51,864 nucleotides of DNA, taken from assembly GCA_020446045.1 (NCBI GenBank), contig JAGRFM010000210.1, positions 1 through 51,864 on the forward strand. The letters run 5' to 3'. Of this stretch, positions 26,738 through 35,779 are shown one piece after another. The position numbers and the translations under genes were made by a program. The stretch comes from Nitrosomonas sp. Lineage in GTDB: Bacteria; Pseudomonadota; Gammaproteobacteria; Burkholderiales; Nitrosomonadaceae. Positions within the stretch are counted from its first letter, which is position 1. Each line of letters opens with the position of its first letter. The notes under the pieces were generated by a model that saw only the letters and a program-made list of their open reading frames with translations, was not told the DNA's origin and did not search any database.

Positions 26738-27247
26738 GTGATGCGATCATTGATAAAACGGGCTATCTTGGTAGTTTCCCTGTTGTTTCTGGTTGCGTGC
26801 GTTAGTATGCCTGATGGACCGAGTGTTATGGCATTACCGGGTAAAGGAAAAAATTTAGATCAATTCCGCCATGATGATGTGGAATGCAGACATTTTGCGC
26901 ATGAACAAATTGGTGAAACCACCGCCAAGGAAGCAGCGGTTCATAGTGGTTTTAACAGTGCAGCAATTGGCGCTGCACTGGGTGCAATCGTTGGTTTCGT
27001 GTTTGGTAGCGGAGAGAGTGCGGCTGTAGGTGCGGGGATGGGTTTTCTGGCTGGCGGATTATCCGGCACCGACAATGCGAAAGCTTCTGGGTTCATCCAT
27101 CAGCAAAGCTATGATCAGGGTTATATCCAATGCATGTATGCAAAAGGTCATAAAGTTCCTGTTACAGGAGAATTCAGTCATTATCCGCAACAGACCGGCA
27201 GGAATATTTCATCAATGCCGCCACCGCAACCCAGTTATAGGCCCTAA
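26738..27247 (+). CDS. Glycine-zipper lipoprotein (copy A)
   Basis: A 169-residue lipoprotein. It starts at GTG 26738 or the adjoining ATG 26741 after AGGA at 26727-26730. The signal ends in LLFLVAC, a lipobox. Mature start is VSMPDGPSVMALPG. A region with DDVECRHFAHEQI is followed by a glycine-zipper stretch (FNSAAIGAALGAIVGFVFG and AVGAGMGFLAGGLSG) that probably packs helices in a membrane. SYDQGYIQCMYAKGHKVPV then leads to a Pro-rich tail. It is 27 bp from copy A of the Gly-rich protein and has a paralogue at 27779. Likely anchored in the outer membrane; function unknown. Confidence 0.8.
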   Translation: MMRSLIKRAILVVSLLFLVACVSMPDGPSVMALPGKGKNLDQFRHDDVECRHFAHEQIGETTAKEAAVHSGFNSAAIGAALGAIVGFVFGSGESAAVGAGMGFLAGGLSGTDNAKASGFIHQQSYDQGYIQCMYAKGHKVPVTGEFSHYPQQTGRNISSMPPPQPSYRP

Positions 27248-27385
27248 CCCATTACCGCCGGAATGCAAATGGTTATTGAGTTTTTCCTGTAATTATGGTT
27301 TGCAGTTAATCCCGGAAAGATAGAATGATGATAATCGGTACACAGTTAAAGACAAATCAATTGTGTTTCATGCAGGAGTAGATCA

Positions 27386-27766
27386 ATGAAAAAGCTTTGT
27401 TTAATGTTTACAGTTGTGCTTGTTATATGGATAACCAGCAGTTCTGCTAATGCACACGGACGGTTCGATCATTTCAGCTTTGGAATCAATTTGGGTTATC
27501 CGGGTTTCTATGGTGGCTATGGCTTCTACGATCCTTTCTTTTACCCTCCTGTTTACGGTTATCCGCCTGTCGCTGTGCCCATGGCGCCTCCTGTCATTGT
27601 GCAGTCTGCGCCACCGGTTTATATTCAACAACAAGAAACGCCTGCGACTGTACAGCAACAAAGCTACGACTGGTATTATTGCAAAAATCCTGAAGGCTAT
27701 TATCCGTATGTTAAACAGTGTCCTGGTGGATGGATGCGTGTTGATCCCAGGCCACCAGTTCAATAA
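27386..27766 (+). CDS. Secreted Gly/Tyr/Pro-rich protein (copy B)
   Basis: A 126-residue shorter paralogue of the protein at 26150. It has a signal peptide (LCLMFTVVLVIWITSSSANA) and a Gly/Tyr/Pro-rich middle (GFYGGYGFYDPFFYPPVYGY). It shares the VYIQ-linked segment and the C-terminal module YYCKNPEGYYPYVKQCPGGW. CAGGAG precedes the start. It is followed after 12 bp by the paralogous lipoprotein, so the two-gene order repeats exactly. Function unknown; exported. Confidence 0.8.
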   Translation: MKKLCLMFTVVLVIWITSSSANAHGRFDHFSFGINLGYPGFYGGYGFYDPFFYPPVYGYPPVAVPMAPPVIVQSAPPVYIQQQETPATVQQQSYDWYYCKNPEGYYPYVKQCPGGWMRVDPRPPVQ

Positions 27767-27778
27767 TGTTCATGAGGT

Positions 27779-28333
27779 ATGAATATGTATGCTACACGTA
27801 ATTTTTTATGTCTGATACCTGTTGTTACCCTGCTTGCTGCCTGTGTGAGCCTGCCTAACAGTCCCAGTATCATGGTTCTGCCAGGTACCAATAAAAGTTT
27901 CGAACAATTCCGTTATGATGATTACGATTGCAGACGTTTTGCATACGAGCAAATTGGCGGTATAACACCACGAGATGCTTCAGTTTCCAGCGGTGTAGAA
28001 AGTGCCGCTGTCGGTGCAGCCTTAGGTGCAGCTGCTGGTGCAGCACTGGGTGGCGGCGAAGGTGCTGCTATCGGTGCGGGGACCGGGTTGCTTGCAGGAG
28101 GGTTGGCCGGTTCGGGTACGGCGAGAACGTCCGGTTACGAAGCACAATACCGATACGATATAAATTATATTCAATGTATGTATGCCAAGGGACACAGGGT
28201 CCCTGTAACTGGCAGATTTACTACTGAACAACAACCTTCTGCAGTCCAACCGGCAAGAGTTGTGCCTACGCCTCCGGGATTTATACCGCCACCACCTCCG
28301 CCGGGAAATCCGCCGCCCCCGCCGACACAATAA
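27779..28333 (+). CDS. Glycine-zipper lipoprotein (copy B)
   Basis: A 184-residue paralogue of the lipoprotein at 26738. The lipobox is LLAAC and the mature start VSLPNSPSIMVLPG mirrors copy A. DDYDCRRFAYEQIGG, a glycine zipper (AAVGAALGAAAGAALGGGEG) and YIQCMYAKGHRVPVTGRF follow in the same order. The C-terminus is a longer polyproline tail (PPGFIPPPPPPGNPPPPPTQ). A near-perfect terminator hairpin follows, closing the four-gene tandem. Anchored in the envelope; function unknown. Confidence 0.8.
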   Translation: MNMYATRNFLCLIPVVTLLAACVSLPNSPSIMVLPGTNKSFEQFRYDDYDCRRFAYEQIGGITPRDASVSSGVESAAVGAALGAAAGAALGGGEGAAIGAGTGLLAGGLAGSGTARTSGYEAQYRYDINYIQCMYAKGHRVPVTGRFTTEQQPSAVQPARVVPTPPGFIPPPPPPGNPPPPPTQ

Positions 28334-28344
28334 TTAATTCAATC

Positions 28345-28375
28345 GCCGCTCATTATTTTTCCAGTAATGAGCGGC
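28345..28375 (+). terminator. Intrinsic terminator closing the duplicated tandem
   Basis: Perfect 11-base arms GCCGCTCATTA (28345-28355) and TAATGAGCGGC (28365-28375), loop of 9, followed by TTTCAATT. It sits 11 bases after the copy B lipoprotein stop. Confidence 0.8.
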
Positions 28376-28558
28376 TTTCAATTCATTGATCAACAACAAA
28401 CCACACTTCATTAATAGGGTTTTAGGCTAAAATACGCCATTGGTCTGTAGTTATTATTTAATAAATAATGCCGACATCTAAATGTGACCTATGCTTTTTT
28501 GGTTCTTAATTGATTATAACTAAATGATAAATAAGATATTCAGGGAGTAAAAAAAACC

Positions 28559-29065
28559 GTGAATCCGATTGTACCTGTCATAATGGCGATTGGCGCCATT
28601 TTATTTGTTATTGGATTAACCGTGCTGATCCGATTTAACATTAAAAAAACTAAAACAATAAAGTTCTTTGGTAAAACTTATGGCCGGAGGCGCTTTATCT
28701 TTACCACAATACTTTCTGGCGTGGCTCTCATCATGATTTCTATACAAGTACAGAAATTGTTCCCGGCAGAGTTTGAGGTTATGGTTGATGAAACACCCGT
28801 TGCCTTATCCAGTAATCTTAAATATGAATTAGACTCCATTTTAGGGGATGATGAGAATAATACCCGAATGAAGAAGGCTATTGACCGCTTTCAGAAAGAG
28901 TATCAGGATGCGGTTGCGAGAGGTGATAGAAATACAATGGAGTTGCTGATTCTGGAAATGTCCTTTTTAATTCGAACAGAATTGGAAAAACAGGATTACC
29001 CTTATCATCAGATTGGTTCAGAAGTTGAACGTATTATGCAATTTTTGAAGCAAGGTTCTAATTAA
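28559..29065 (+). CDS. Small two-helix membrane protein, unknown
   Basis: A 168-residue protein starting at GTG 28559, with AGGGAG at 28542-28547 upstream. Two membrane segments are visible at about residues 5-25 (VIMAIGAILFVIGLTVLI) and 48-64 (TTILSGVALIMISIQVQ). An ~100-residue soluble, charged, mainly helical C-terminal part follows, probably periplasmic because the first loop is rich in Lys/Arg. I recognise no family. It is transcribed alone with a terminator upstream and 146 bp before the next gene. Confidence 0.65.
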   Translation: MNPIVPVIMAIGAILFVIGLTVLIRFNIKKTKTIKFFGKTYGRRRFIFTTILSGVALIMISIQVQKLFPAEFEVMVDETPVALSSNLKYELDSILGDDENNTRMKKAIDRFQKEYQDAVARGDRNTMELLILEMSFLIRTELEKQDYPYHQIGSEVERIMQFLKQGSN

Positions 29066-29211
29066 ATTAGAAAAAGATGGTTACAATTCGGGAAAGGTTT
29101 CTGCCATTTTTTTTGAGCGGTTTGACTTTCCCACCCAACAATGATCATCCATAAGATAGCTAACTTTTTTATAGATTTTCTTAATTCAGTCAATTATCCA
29201 AAGGAAAACGC

Positions 29212-29571
29212 ATGAGAAAAACGATCCAGACTCTTATTCTGCTTAGTGTAATATTATTTCTTCCCAATAGTGCTTTTGCGCAGAATTACCCAACAAAAGT
29301 CGGAGAGAAACTGGGGAATGGGATTGCGAATGCAGTCACTGGTGTTGTGGAAGTTCCCAAAACCATAATGATAACCGGCCGCAGGCACGGTGCGACATAT
29401 GGTATGACTGCCGGTCTTTTTACCGGTATATTTCACGCTGTTGGTCGCAGTCTTGCCGGTGCACTGGATATTGCAACCTTTTTAGTACCAACAACACCGA
29501 TTGTTCAACCTAATTTTATCTGGGACAATTTCGACCGCGAAACAACTTATGTAGAGTGGCGGATGCGTTAA
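29212..29571 (+). CDS. Exosortase system-associated protein, TIGR04073-like
   Basis: A 119-residue exported protein with a signal peptide (LILLSVILFLPNSAFAQ). The mature core KVGEKLGNGIANAVTGVVEVPK followed by GLFTGIFHAVGRSLAGALDI is what I recall of TIGR04073, a family found in genomes with an exosortase. PTTPIVQPNFIWD near the end fits the conserved Pro-containing C-terminus. It does not carry a PEP-CTERM sorting signal itself. Its function is unknown. It is not in the XrtA block of this window but about 13 kb from it. AAAGGAAAA precedes the start. Confidence 0.65.
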   Translation: MRKTIQTLILLSVILFLPNSAFAQNYPTKVGEKLGNGIANAVTGVVEVPKTIMITGRRHGATYGMTAGLFTGIFHAVGRSLAGALDIATFLVPTTPIVQPNFIWDNFDRETTYVEWRMR

Positions 29572-29628
29572 AGTGGAAAGAGATGGGATTGTTATATGAT
29601 GTATCAGTATCACTTCCAGTTTTTAAAT

Positions 29629-30051
29629 TTAAGTCTGATTCCATTTCCAACGAAGCATTATTCTGAGACGCCTGAATTCTTCCGCATCAGCGCTGTCATC
29701 AAAAATAACTACGCTTCGCTGCGTCCAGTGATGATTGGGTTTCAGAATTAATACAGTCAGATAAGCAGAAACAAATGAAATTCCTGAGATTCTACACTCT
29801 AACTTGCTGCTATCTCGCATTTCCAATTCACAATGCCTGGCTGCGGTTAGTTTGAGTGAAATGATTGATTGCGCAAAACGAAGTAATGCAAACTGATTGA
29901 GGTAGTAATATAGGCTGGTTAATAGCAAAAACGATAAAATAAGCTTTGCAATACATGGTGCAGATATTAGCCATAATACGGGAACTACCGCGCCATGTGC
30001 GACAATAAGCAGTAGCGCCATTTGCTTTGATGGCCTGAAATGAACGATCAC
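29629..30051 (-). CDS. YgfX/CptA-like small membrane protein
   Basis: A 140-residue protein with an N-terminal pair of membrane helices (LLIVAHGAVVPVLWLISA and LILSFLLLTSLYYYL) and a C-terminal soluble domain ending RSVVIFDDSADAEEFRRLRIML. This pattern fits YgfX (PF07254), usually encoded next to the succinate dehydrogenase assembly factor SdhE. No sdhE is present here. Instead it follows nlpD by 53 bp on the same strand, where rpoS is normally found. Assignment is by overall pattern, so only moderate. Confidence 0.6.
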   Translation of the reverse strand: MIVHFRPSKQMALLLIVAHGAVVPVLWLISAPCIAKLILSFLLLTSLYYYLNQFALLRFAQSIISLKLTAARHCELEMRDSSKLECRISGISFVSAYLTVLILKPNHHWTQRSVVIFDDSADAEEFRRLRIMLRWKWNQT

Positions 30052-30104
30052 GAAAGATTCTGAAAATCTTCTTAGATCTATCGCAAACGACGATTACAGG
30101 TTAT

Positions 30105-31127
30105 TTATCCTGGGTTGGTTGGTAAAAACTCCAGTGGGTCGACCGGTTTCCCGTGTCTTCTAATTTCAAAATGTAACTGTGGCGTATCGGTATCTGTATT
30201 TCCCATTTCTGCAATAACTTGACCTTGCGTTACGCTTTCGCCCTCTTTTACTAGCAGTTTGCTATTATGAGCATAGGCGCTTAGCAGTGCATCATTATGT
30301 TTGATAATAACCAGATTGCCGTAGCCTCGTAATCCGTCTCCACTATAAACGACTTCCCCTGCCGCAGTTGCTACTATCGCTTGTCCAATTTGCCCGGAAA
30401 TTTTTAATCCTTTTGAATTGGCGGAAAAAGAAGAAAGTAATTGGCCGTTTGTAGGCCATACCCAATCAGCCGTTTGGATACTCATGGCCAAATTGGTTTT
30501 CTGTTCAATTGGTTGAGGTGCATTCTCAATCCGGGTGCCAGATTTATTGGGTACTGTTTGATTCAAATGTTGCATATTCAGTGATGGGTTTACTGAATGT
30601 TGTATAACCGCGACATTCTGTTCTGAATAGGGCAGTTTCAATGCTTTAGGCGATGTTTTAATCTTTTGACCTTCAGGACTTAATGGTACGGCAGCGGTAG
30701 CACTTTCGGTTAGATCCAGAGTAGGATCAACAAGCGGCATCTCCGATTGCTGTGGAACAGCAAATAATGTAGGCCCGCTACTTTCTGAAGCAATGGACAG
30801 TTTAAGACGCTGTCCCACGTGAATAGAATGTGGATCAGCTATGTTGTTCCATTCGGCTAGGTCCTTTGGACTAACACCATGTTTGAGTGCAATGCTATAA
30901 AGTGTATCTCCACTTTGGACAATATAATCATGTTCGGCTTGCTGAACTGATAGAACCTCAGCAGCTTTTCCTGGAACAACAGTCCTTTCTACAACGGGAG
31001 CAGGTCCTCTTGTCGTTTCACAACCAATAAGCAGCAATGAAAAAAACAACAACCATACTACAGTGCTAGAATTGATCGTGGATTGTCTGGTATTAACCAT
31101 CTTTAAACGCGTTCGATCATGATCCAT
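30105..31127 (-). CDS. nlpD: NlpD-like amidase activator (LysM plus degenerate M23)
   Basis: The start is set at ATG 31127 because AAGGA lies 8-9 bases upstream; a longer frame from 31283 would overlap pcm. The 340-residue lipoprotein has a lipobox in LLFFSLLLIGC. A LysM domain (YIVQSGDTLYSIALKHGVSP, with HVGQRLKL) and a Ser/Pro-rich linker follow. The C-terminal LytM/M23 domain has GYGNLVIIKHNDALLSAYAH and LHFEIRRHG. The zinc-binding Hx3D motif is absent (SKGLKISG), as in E. coli NlpD, so it should activate an amidase rather than cut peptidoglycan itself. It acts at the outer-membrane side of the septum. It is the third gene of surE-pcm-nlpD, overlapping no gene once the short start is used. 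Confidence 0.88.
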   Translation of the reverse strand: MDHDRTRLKMVNTRQSTINSSTVVWLLFFSLLLIGCETTRGPAPVVERTVVPGKAAEVLSVQQAEHDYIVQSGDTLYSIALKHGVSPKDLAEWNNIADPHSIHVGQRLKLSIASESSGPTLFAVPQQSEMPLVDPTLDLTESATAAVPLSPEGQKIKTSPKALKLPYSEQNVAVIQHSVNPSLNMQHLNQTVPNKSGTRIENAPQPIEQKTNLAMSIQTADWVWPTNGQLLSSFSANSKGLKISGQIGQAIVATAAGEVVYSGDGLRGYGNLVIIKHNDALLSAYAHNSKLLVKEGESVTQGQVIAEMGNTDTDTPQLHFEIRRHGKPVDPLEFLPTNPG

Positions 31128-31146
31128 TGCAGTTTCCTTAGTATCA

Positions 31147-31809
31147 CTATTTTTTAATAACACCGGATATGATGGGTACAAAGTTGACTTCTTCCAACAT
31201 AGTTTCTTCGTAACCATTGGCATTTTTTTCGATAATACACAGATTCTGTTTGTTGCTGCCACGTGGAAAAACAATACGTCCACCTATTGTTAGTTGTTCA
31301 AGCAAGGTGTCTGGAATATGTGTAGTAACCGCAGTCATGATGATACCATCAAAAGGACTGGCATCAGGTAAACCCAGTAAGCCATCGGCATGTTTTAAAG
31401 AAATATTTTTGATTTGTAATTTATGCAGGCGAATCCGTGTCCGTGTTAATAATGGACCAATCCGCTCAACAGAATATACATAATTTGCCAGCTTGGCCAG
31501 CACCGCAGTTTGATAACCACATCCTGTACCAATTTCCAGTACTTTATTCAGCGATGAATTATTGCGCAATAATTCGCTCATACGCGCTACCATCCATGGG
31601 CTGGAAATTGTCTGGCCATAATTAATCGGAAGTGCAACGTCCTCATATGCACGGCTGGCTAAAGCTTCTTCCACAAATAGATGGCGGGGGATAGTTCCCA
31701 TCACCGACAAAATAATTTCGTCTGTTATACCATAATTACGCAGACGTTCAATCATTCTCATGCGCGTTCGTTGCGATGTCATACCAATTCCGGATAAGTG
31801 CATATTCAC
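31147..31809 (-). CDS. pcm: Protein-L-isoaspartate O-methyltransferase
   Basis: A 220-residue SAM-dependent methyltransferase. VMGTIPRHLFVEEALASRAYED and INYGQTISSPWMVARM mark the family, and the SAM-binding motif I is VLEIGTGCGYQTAVLA. It repairs isoaspartyl residues in damaged proteins. An alternative start is the Met at residue 10 (MTSQRTRM). It lies 92 bp after surE and 19 bp before nlpD, the classical surE-pcm-nlpD order, so it is probably co-transcribed. Confidence 0.92.
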   Translation of the reverse strand: MNMHLSGIGMTSQRTRMRMIERLRNYGITDEIILSVMGTIPRHLFVEEALASRAYEDVALPINYGQTISSPWMVARMSELLRNNSSLNKVLEIGTGCGYQTAVLAKLANYVYSVERIGPLLTRTRIRLHKLQIKNISLKHADGLLGLPDASPFDGIIMTAVTTHIPDTLLEQLTIGGRIVFPRGSNKQNLCIIEKNANGYEETMLEEVNFVPIISGVIKK

Positions 31810-31901
31810 AGATTACTATCCACCAGATTGGTTGTTTCTTGTTTTTAAAAGCATTTTTTGTGTTTATTAAAAGTTCATCACATAATCTAAACGCAACAAA
31901 A

Positions 31902-32645
31902 TCATTTTCCCAGCCATTCACTGACAAAACCCATTTGATCAAACCGGGTTAGATCAATTTGTAATGGTGTAACAGAAACATAATTATACTGTACTGCATG
32001 GAAATCTGTACCTTCGCCTGCATCCTGTGCGGCACCTGCCGCGCCTACCCAGTATACGGTATCACCACGGGGTGTTAACGATTTTATAACTGGCTCAGCT
32101 TTATGGCGACGCCCCAAGCGTGTTACTTTAATGCCTTGGAGTTCTGAATACGAGACATCGGGCACATTGATGTTCAGTAAAATAGGCATATCAAGATCAT
32201 GCTGAGTGAATCGCTTTACCAAATCCGTAACAACACGTGCTGCTGTGACATAGTGTCCTTTTGAAATATCCGCCAGCGATACTGCAAGTGAAGGAACACC
32301 CAGCAGAAAACCTTCGGTGGCTGCTGCGACGGTTCCGGAATAAATTGTGTCATCTCCCATATTTGCGCCATTGTTAATCCCTGAAATAACCATATCGGGC
32401 AAAATATCCAGCATGCCGGTAACCGCCAGATGGACACAATCTGTTGGCGTGCCGTTGACGTAATAGAATCCGTTTGGGGAGCGGCGCAAGCTTAAAGGGC
32501 GATCCAATGTCAGTGAGTTACTGGAACCGCTTCTGTCTCGTTCGGGTGCTACAACGATGATTTCAGCAATATCGGCAAGTACTTCGGCCAGACATGCCAG
32601 TCCAGGTGAAAAATAACCGTCGTCGTTACTGAGTAAAATACGCAT
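31902..32645 (-). CDS. surE: 5'/3'-nucleotidase SurE
   Basis: About 247 residues. I start at ATG 32645 so that the protein begins [15 protein letters not shown] as the family does; a TTG two codons upstream is the alternative. The metal-binding Asp-Asp of [21 protein letters not shown] and [21 protein letters not shown] are all present. It dephosphorylates nucleoside monophosphates and is linked to stress survival. First gene of surE-pcm-nlpD. The ribosome binding site is not strong. Confidence 0.93.
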   Translation of the reverse strand: MRILLSNDDGYFSPGLACLAEVLADIAEIIVVAPERDRSGSSNSLTLDRPLSLRRSPNGFYYVNGTPTDCVHLAVTGMLDILPDMVISGINNGANMGDDTIYSGTVAAATEGFLLGVPSLAVSLADISKGHYVTAARVVTDLVKRFTQHDLDMPILLNINVPDVSYSELQGIKVTRLGRRHKAEPVIKSLTPRGDTVYWVGAAGAAQDAGEGTDFHAVQYNYVSVTPLQIDLTRFDQMGFVSEWLGK

Positions 32646-32651
32646 ACTCAA

Positions 32652-32967
32652 AATTTAACCAAAATGAAAAAATTTAATAAGATAATGATTTAAAAGGAGG
32701 AGAATTCTATCGTCGGCACTTGTTTTTCTTTTGAATATGAATTCTATCAATTAGCAGGAAACATAGACAGCAGCATATAAAAAAAACTGCTGAAGAGAGA
32801 AAACACGTGAACACTAGTGATACAAGCTGTTATCCGTCATAGACCGTGTAAAAAGATTTTTCAACTAAAAGAAATACAGAATCCCCCGAAACGCCCATAT
32901 ATTAATGGATTCTATATTGAAAAGGTTAATCATTCCATCAGTTGGCTGAAAAACAGGAACGAAGCAT
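32652..32967. other. 316 bp spacer upstream of surE, no gene
   Basis: AT-rich spacer before the surE start and the MITE. A plus-strand AAAAGGAGGAG at 32692 resembles a ribosome binding site, but the only frames after it are very short. No RNA gene or family-like frame seen. The surE promoter is probably here. Confidence 0.45.
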
Positions 32968-33240
32968 TAGGGGTGTCGTCACGTGTTATGTACAGTTCTG
33001 TTTGTTTTTCGGACAAAAGAATCAAGCTATTGGGCCGCAGGACATGCTAAAGTATATTCAAGGTTCAAAAACGACGATAATTTTGTTCGAAAAGTAAACC
33101 CGAAGGGCGTGGCATATTTTTGTGCCTGTTTGTTCAAGGTACTTGGACATAGCTAAGGCTATGCCCTGCGCACTTTTCACAAACATTCATCAAAAATCTG
33201 CACACGCATAAATGCACATAACACATGACGACACCCCCTA
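32968..33240. mobile_element. MITE copy 1 (IS630-like, TA-flanked)
   Basis: A ~270 bp element bounded by TA on both sides (32968-32969 and 33239-33240). Terminal inverted repeats of about 26 bases match: the left begins GGGGTGTCGTCACGTGTTAT, and the right end read backwards begins GGGGGTGTCGTCATGTGTTA. The interior has no transposase. A near-identical copy lies at 42367-42640, differing at about 20 positions by eye. A TA target duplication is typical of IS630/Tc1-mariner elements, so I infer a non-autonomous IS630-type element; the parent is not in this window. It contains an inner hairpin (CATAGC/GCTATG near 33150). It lies between surE and the chemotaxis operon. Confidence 0.85.
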
Positions 33241-33422
33241 AATAAAAACAGCTGAATTTATAGTAACAGTTAAGGAAGGGACAGGGCGTGATTTCAAAAC
33301 TCATTCGGCTCAGCCCCAAATTTACAGAGACTTCATCAGAAGCACCCATAATTTCAGACCTGAGCCGGATAAAGTTGTATTTCTCTTAATAAACGTCTTA
33401 AAGAAACCTTAAAAATAACGGA

Positions 33423-35150
33423 TTAGAATTCTTCCCATGAATCGTCACCGCCGCCTGCAGCAACTTTTTTGGGTTTGGATTCAATCGCAACAACGTCTGA
33501 CTCTCTTTTTACAGCGGACTTTTTAGTTGCTGGACCGCGATCTGGTAGTTTAGCGACTGCAACAGGACGATTGCTTCTCCTTGCTGGTGCTGATGCAATT
33601 GACATGCCGCCAGACATTTTGAAGGCAGAAACTGCTTGCATCAAAATGCTTGATTGGTCCTGCATGGACTCAGCAGCAGCGGCAGCTTCTTCAACCAACG
33701 CAGCATTTTGTTGTGTCACTTCGTCCATTTGAGTAATAGCCTGGTTAACCTGTTCAATACCAGAACTTTGTTCCTGTGAAGCAGCAGAAATTTCAGCCAT
33801 GATATCTGTTACACGTTTTACAGCGTTGACAATTTCATCCATGGTTGCGCCGGCTTCATCGACCAGTCGTGTACCATCTTCAACTTTGTTCACCGAATCA
33901 CTGATCAATTCCTTAATTTCCTTGGCCGCCGCCGCAGAGCGCTGCGCCAATGTGCGTACTTCGGTTGCAACCACTGCAAATCCACGACCTTGTTCGCCTG
34001 CACGTGCAGCTTCGACTGCAGCATTCAATGCCAGAATGTTAGTCTGGAATGCAATACCGTCAATGACACTGATGATATCAACAATTTTCTTGGAGCTTTC
34101 GTTGATTGCGCTCATGGTGTCTACCACTTGTCCTACTACTGCGCCACCTTTGACGGCAACCTCAGAAGCACCGGATGCAAGTTGGTTAGCCTGACGGGCA
34201 TTATCAGCATTCTGTCTTACCGTTGAAGTCAATTCTTCCATCGAAGATGCGGTTTCTTCCAAGCTGGATGCCTGTTCTTCAGTACGCTGACTCAAATCCG
34301 CATTGCCTGAAGCAATTTCACCCGATGCTGTGCTGATTGATTCGGTACCGTTACGCACCTTGCCAACTAGATCTACCAGGTTGTCATTCATTTGTCTTAA
34401 TGCCTGCATCAGCTTGCCGGTTTCATTATTTGAGTTGACATCAATACGGCTGGTCAAATCACCGGATGCTACTGAGTTGGCAACATTGACGGCCTCATTG
34501 ATCGGACCCACGATGGCGCGAATCAACATCAAACCAAGAACAACAGCCAGAACAACACCCATCACGATTGCAACAGAACTAATCATGAAAATAGTATTAA
34601 AGTTAGCTTGTGCTTCGGCATATTCTTCGCTTGCGACTCTGGCTTGTAAGTTGATCAAGTCAAAAACACTGCCATGAAGCGTGGTGAATTTCGGTCCAGC
34701 ATCGTTCATGGCATTTGCGCGGGCGCCTTCAAAATCACCTGCAACAGCTAGTTGCATGGTTTGGTTACGTGATTCGACATATGCTTTTTCATGCTGCATA
34801 TATTCTTCAGCATACCCCGCTTCTTCGGTCGTTAATGTCGTCGCCATGAACGCCGCCCAGATCTTCTGAATTTCAGCATCTCTTCTGACCGTATCCGCTG
34901 TCCTTTCTTTGGCAACCTGGGTGTCGTTTGAATTTGCTGCAACAACCGCATTCATGCGTACCACTTGCCAGTGATCGTTCATTGTTCCCAAGTCGACAGC
35001 CGGAACCGTCCGGTCTTCATACACTGTTTGCAAACCTTTGTTGGACTGGTCGATACCGAATAAACCTATTCCACCGACACCAACTAATAACAGGGATAAA
35101 ACTCCAACCATCGTCATTAAAAGTGACTTAATCGTCATGTTTTTAAACAT
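33423..35150 (-). CDS. Methyl-accepting chemotaxis protein
   Basis: A 575-residue Tar-type transducer. One membrane helix ([20 protein letters not shown]) precedes a ~150-residue periplasmic four-helix-like sensor (about 32-188). A second helix ([20 protein letters not shown]), HAMP and the cytoplasmic signalling domain follow, with the conserved hairpin tip [20 protein letters not shown]. The C-terminus ends DDSWEEF, resembling the CheR/CheB-tethering pentapeptide (NWETF in E. coli), so methylation enzymes should exist elsewhere. The ligand is unknown. It follows cheW by 43 bp. Confidence 0.93.
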   Translation of the reverse strand: MFKNMTIKSLLMTMVGVLSLLLVGVGGIGLFGIDQSNKGLQTVYEDRTVPAVDLGTMNDHWQVVRMNAVVAANSNDTQVAKERTADTVRRDAEIQKIWAAFMATTLTTEEAGYAEEYMQHEKAYVESRNQTMQLAVAGDFEGARANAMNDAGPKFTTLHGSVFDLINLQARVASEEYAEAQANFNTIFMISSVAIVMGVVLAVVLGLMLIRAIVGPINEAVNVANSVASGDLTSRIDVNSNNETGKLMQALRQMNDNLVDLVGKVRNGTESISTASGEIASGNADLSQRTEEQASSLEETASSMEELTSTVRQNADNARQANQLASGASEVAVKGGAVVGQVVDTMSAINESSKKIVDIISVIDGIAFQTNILALNAAVEAARAGEQGRGFAVVATEVRTLAQRSAAAAKEIKELISDSVNKVEDGTRLVDEAGATMDEIVNAVKRVTDIMAEISAASQEQSSGIEQVNQAITQMDEVTQQNAALVEEAAAAAESMQDQSSILMQAVSAFKMSGGMSIASAPARRSNRPVAVAKLPDRGPATKKSAVKRESDVVAIESKPKKVAAGGGDDSWEEF

Positions 35151-35193
35151 TCCACATTCTCCTTCCCAACAAAACTATAAAAAACAAATAACT

Positions 35194-35718
35194 TTAATTT
35201 ACCGCCTGATCCACTAACCCCATGTCTTCGCTGGCCATCAATTTCTCGATATCAACCAGAATTAGCATGCGATCATCAATCGTTCCCAACCCGGTGATGT
35301 ATTTGGTGTCAATGATAGATCCGAATTCCGGAGTTGGTCGGACATGATCCATATCAAGGCCAATGACATCCGATACACCATCAACAACAATGCCCATCAC
35401 ACGTCCGCCCACGTTCAAGATAATCACGACGGTAAACTGATCATACTCGGCATTACCCAGCATGAATTTAATGCGCATATCTATAATCGGTACGATAATG
35501 CCGCGTAAATTAACCACACCCTTGATAAAATCAGGGGAATTTGCAATTTGTGTTATAGCTTCACTGTCGTAACCGCGGATTTCCTGAACCTTGAGAATGT
35601 CGATACCATACTCTTCTGCTCCGAGCCTGAAGGTCAGAAACTCATTCATTTGCTGTGACGCAGTTTCTCCAACTGAATTAGCTGAAGTCGGCATTGCTGC
35701 GGTTTGTTGTTGCGACAT
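35194..35718 (-). CDS. cheW: Chemotaxis coupling protein CheW
   Basis: The start is set at ATG 35718, after the strong AAAGGAGG; a longer upstream frame would overlap cheA. The 174-residue protein is a single CheW domain ([49 protein letters not shown]). It bridges receptors and CheA at the inner-membrane arrays. It lies between cheA and the chemoreceptor gene. Confidence 0.93.
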   Translation of the reverse strand: MSQQQTAAMPTSANSVGETASQQMNEFLTFRLGAEEYGIDILKVQEIRGYDSEAITQIANSPDFIKGVVNLRGIIVPIIDMRIKFMLGNAEYDQFTVVIILNVGGRVMGIVVDGVSDVIGLDMDHVRPTPEFGSIIDTKYITGLGTIDDRMLILVDIEKLMASEDMGLVDQAVN

Positions 35719-35779
35719 ATCGCTACCTCCTTTTAAAAACATAAAATCGTGATAAATACTGTAGGAATTATGCTGACTC

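Noticed and set aside
30105-31127. NlpD lacking M23 zinc ligands as a sign of decay
   Set aside because: E. coli NlpD shows the same substitution; this is normal for amidase activators.
31128-31283. Upstream extension of nlpD into pcm
   Set aside because: The AAGGA site and the lipoprotein signal place the start at 31127.
32817-33349. Short frames within and around MITE copy 1, also repeated in copy 2
   Set aside because: They are frames through the repeat; the two copies carry substitutions at many positions without keeping an encoded protein, and no transposase is seen.
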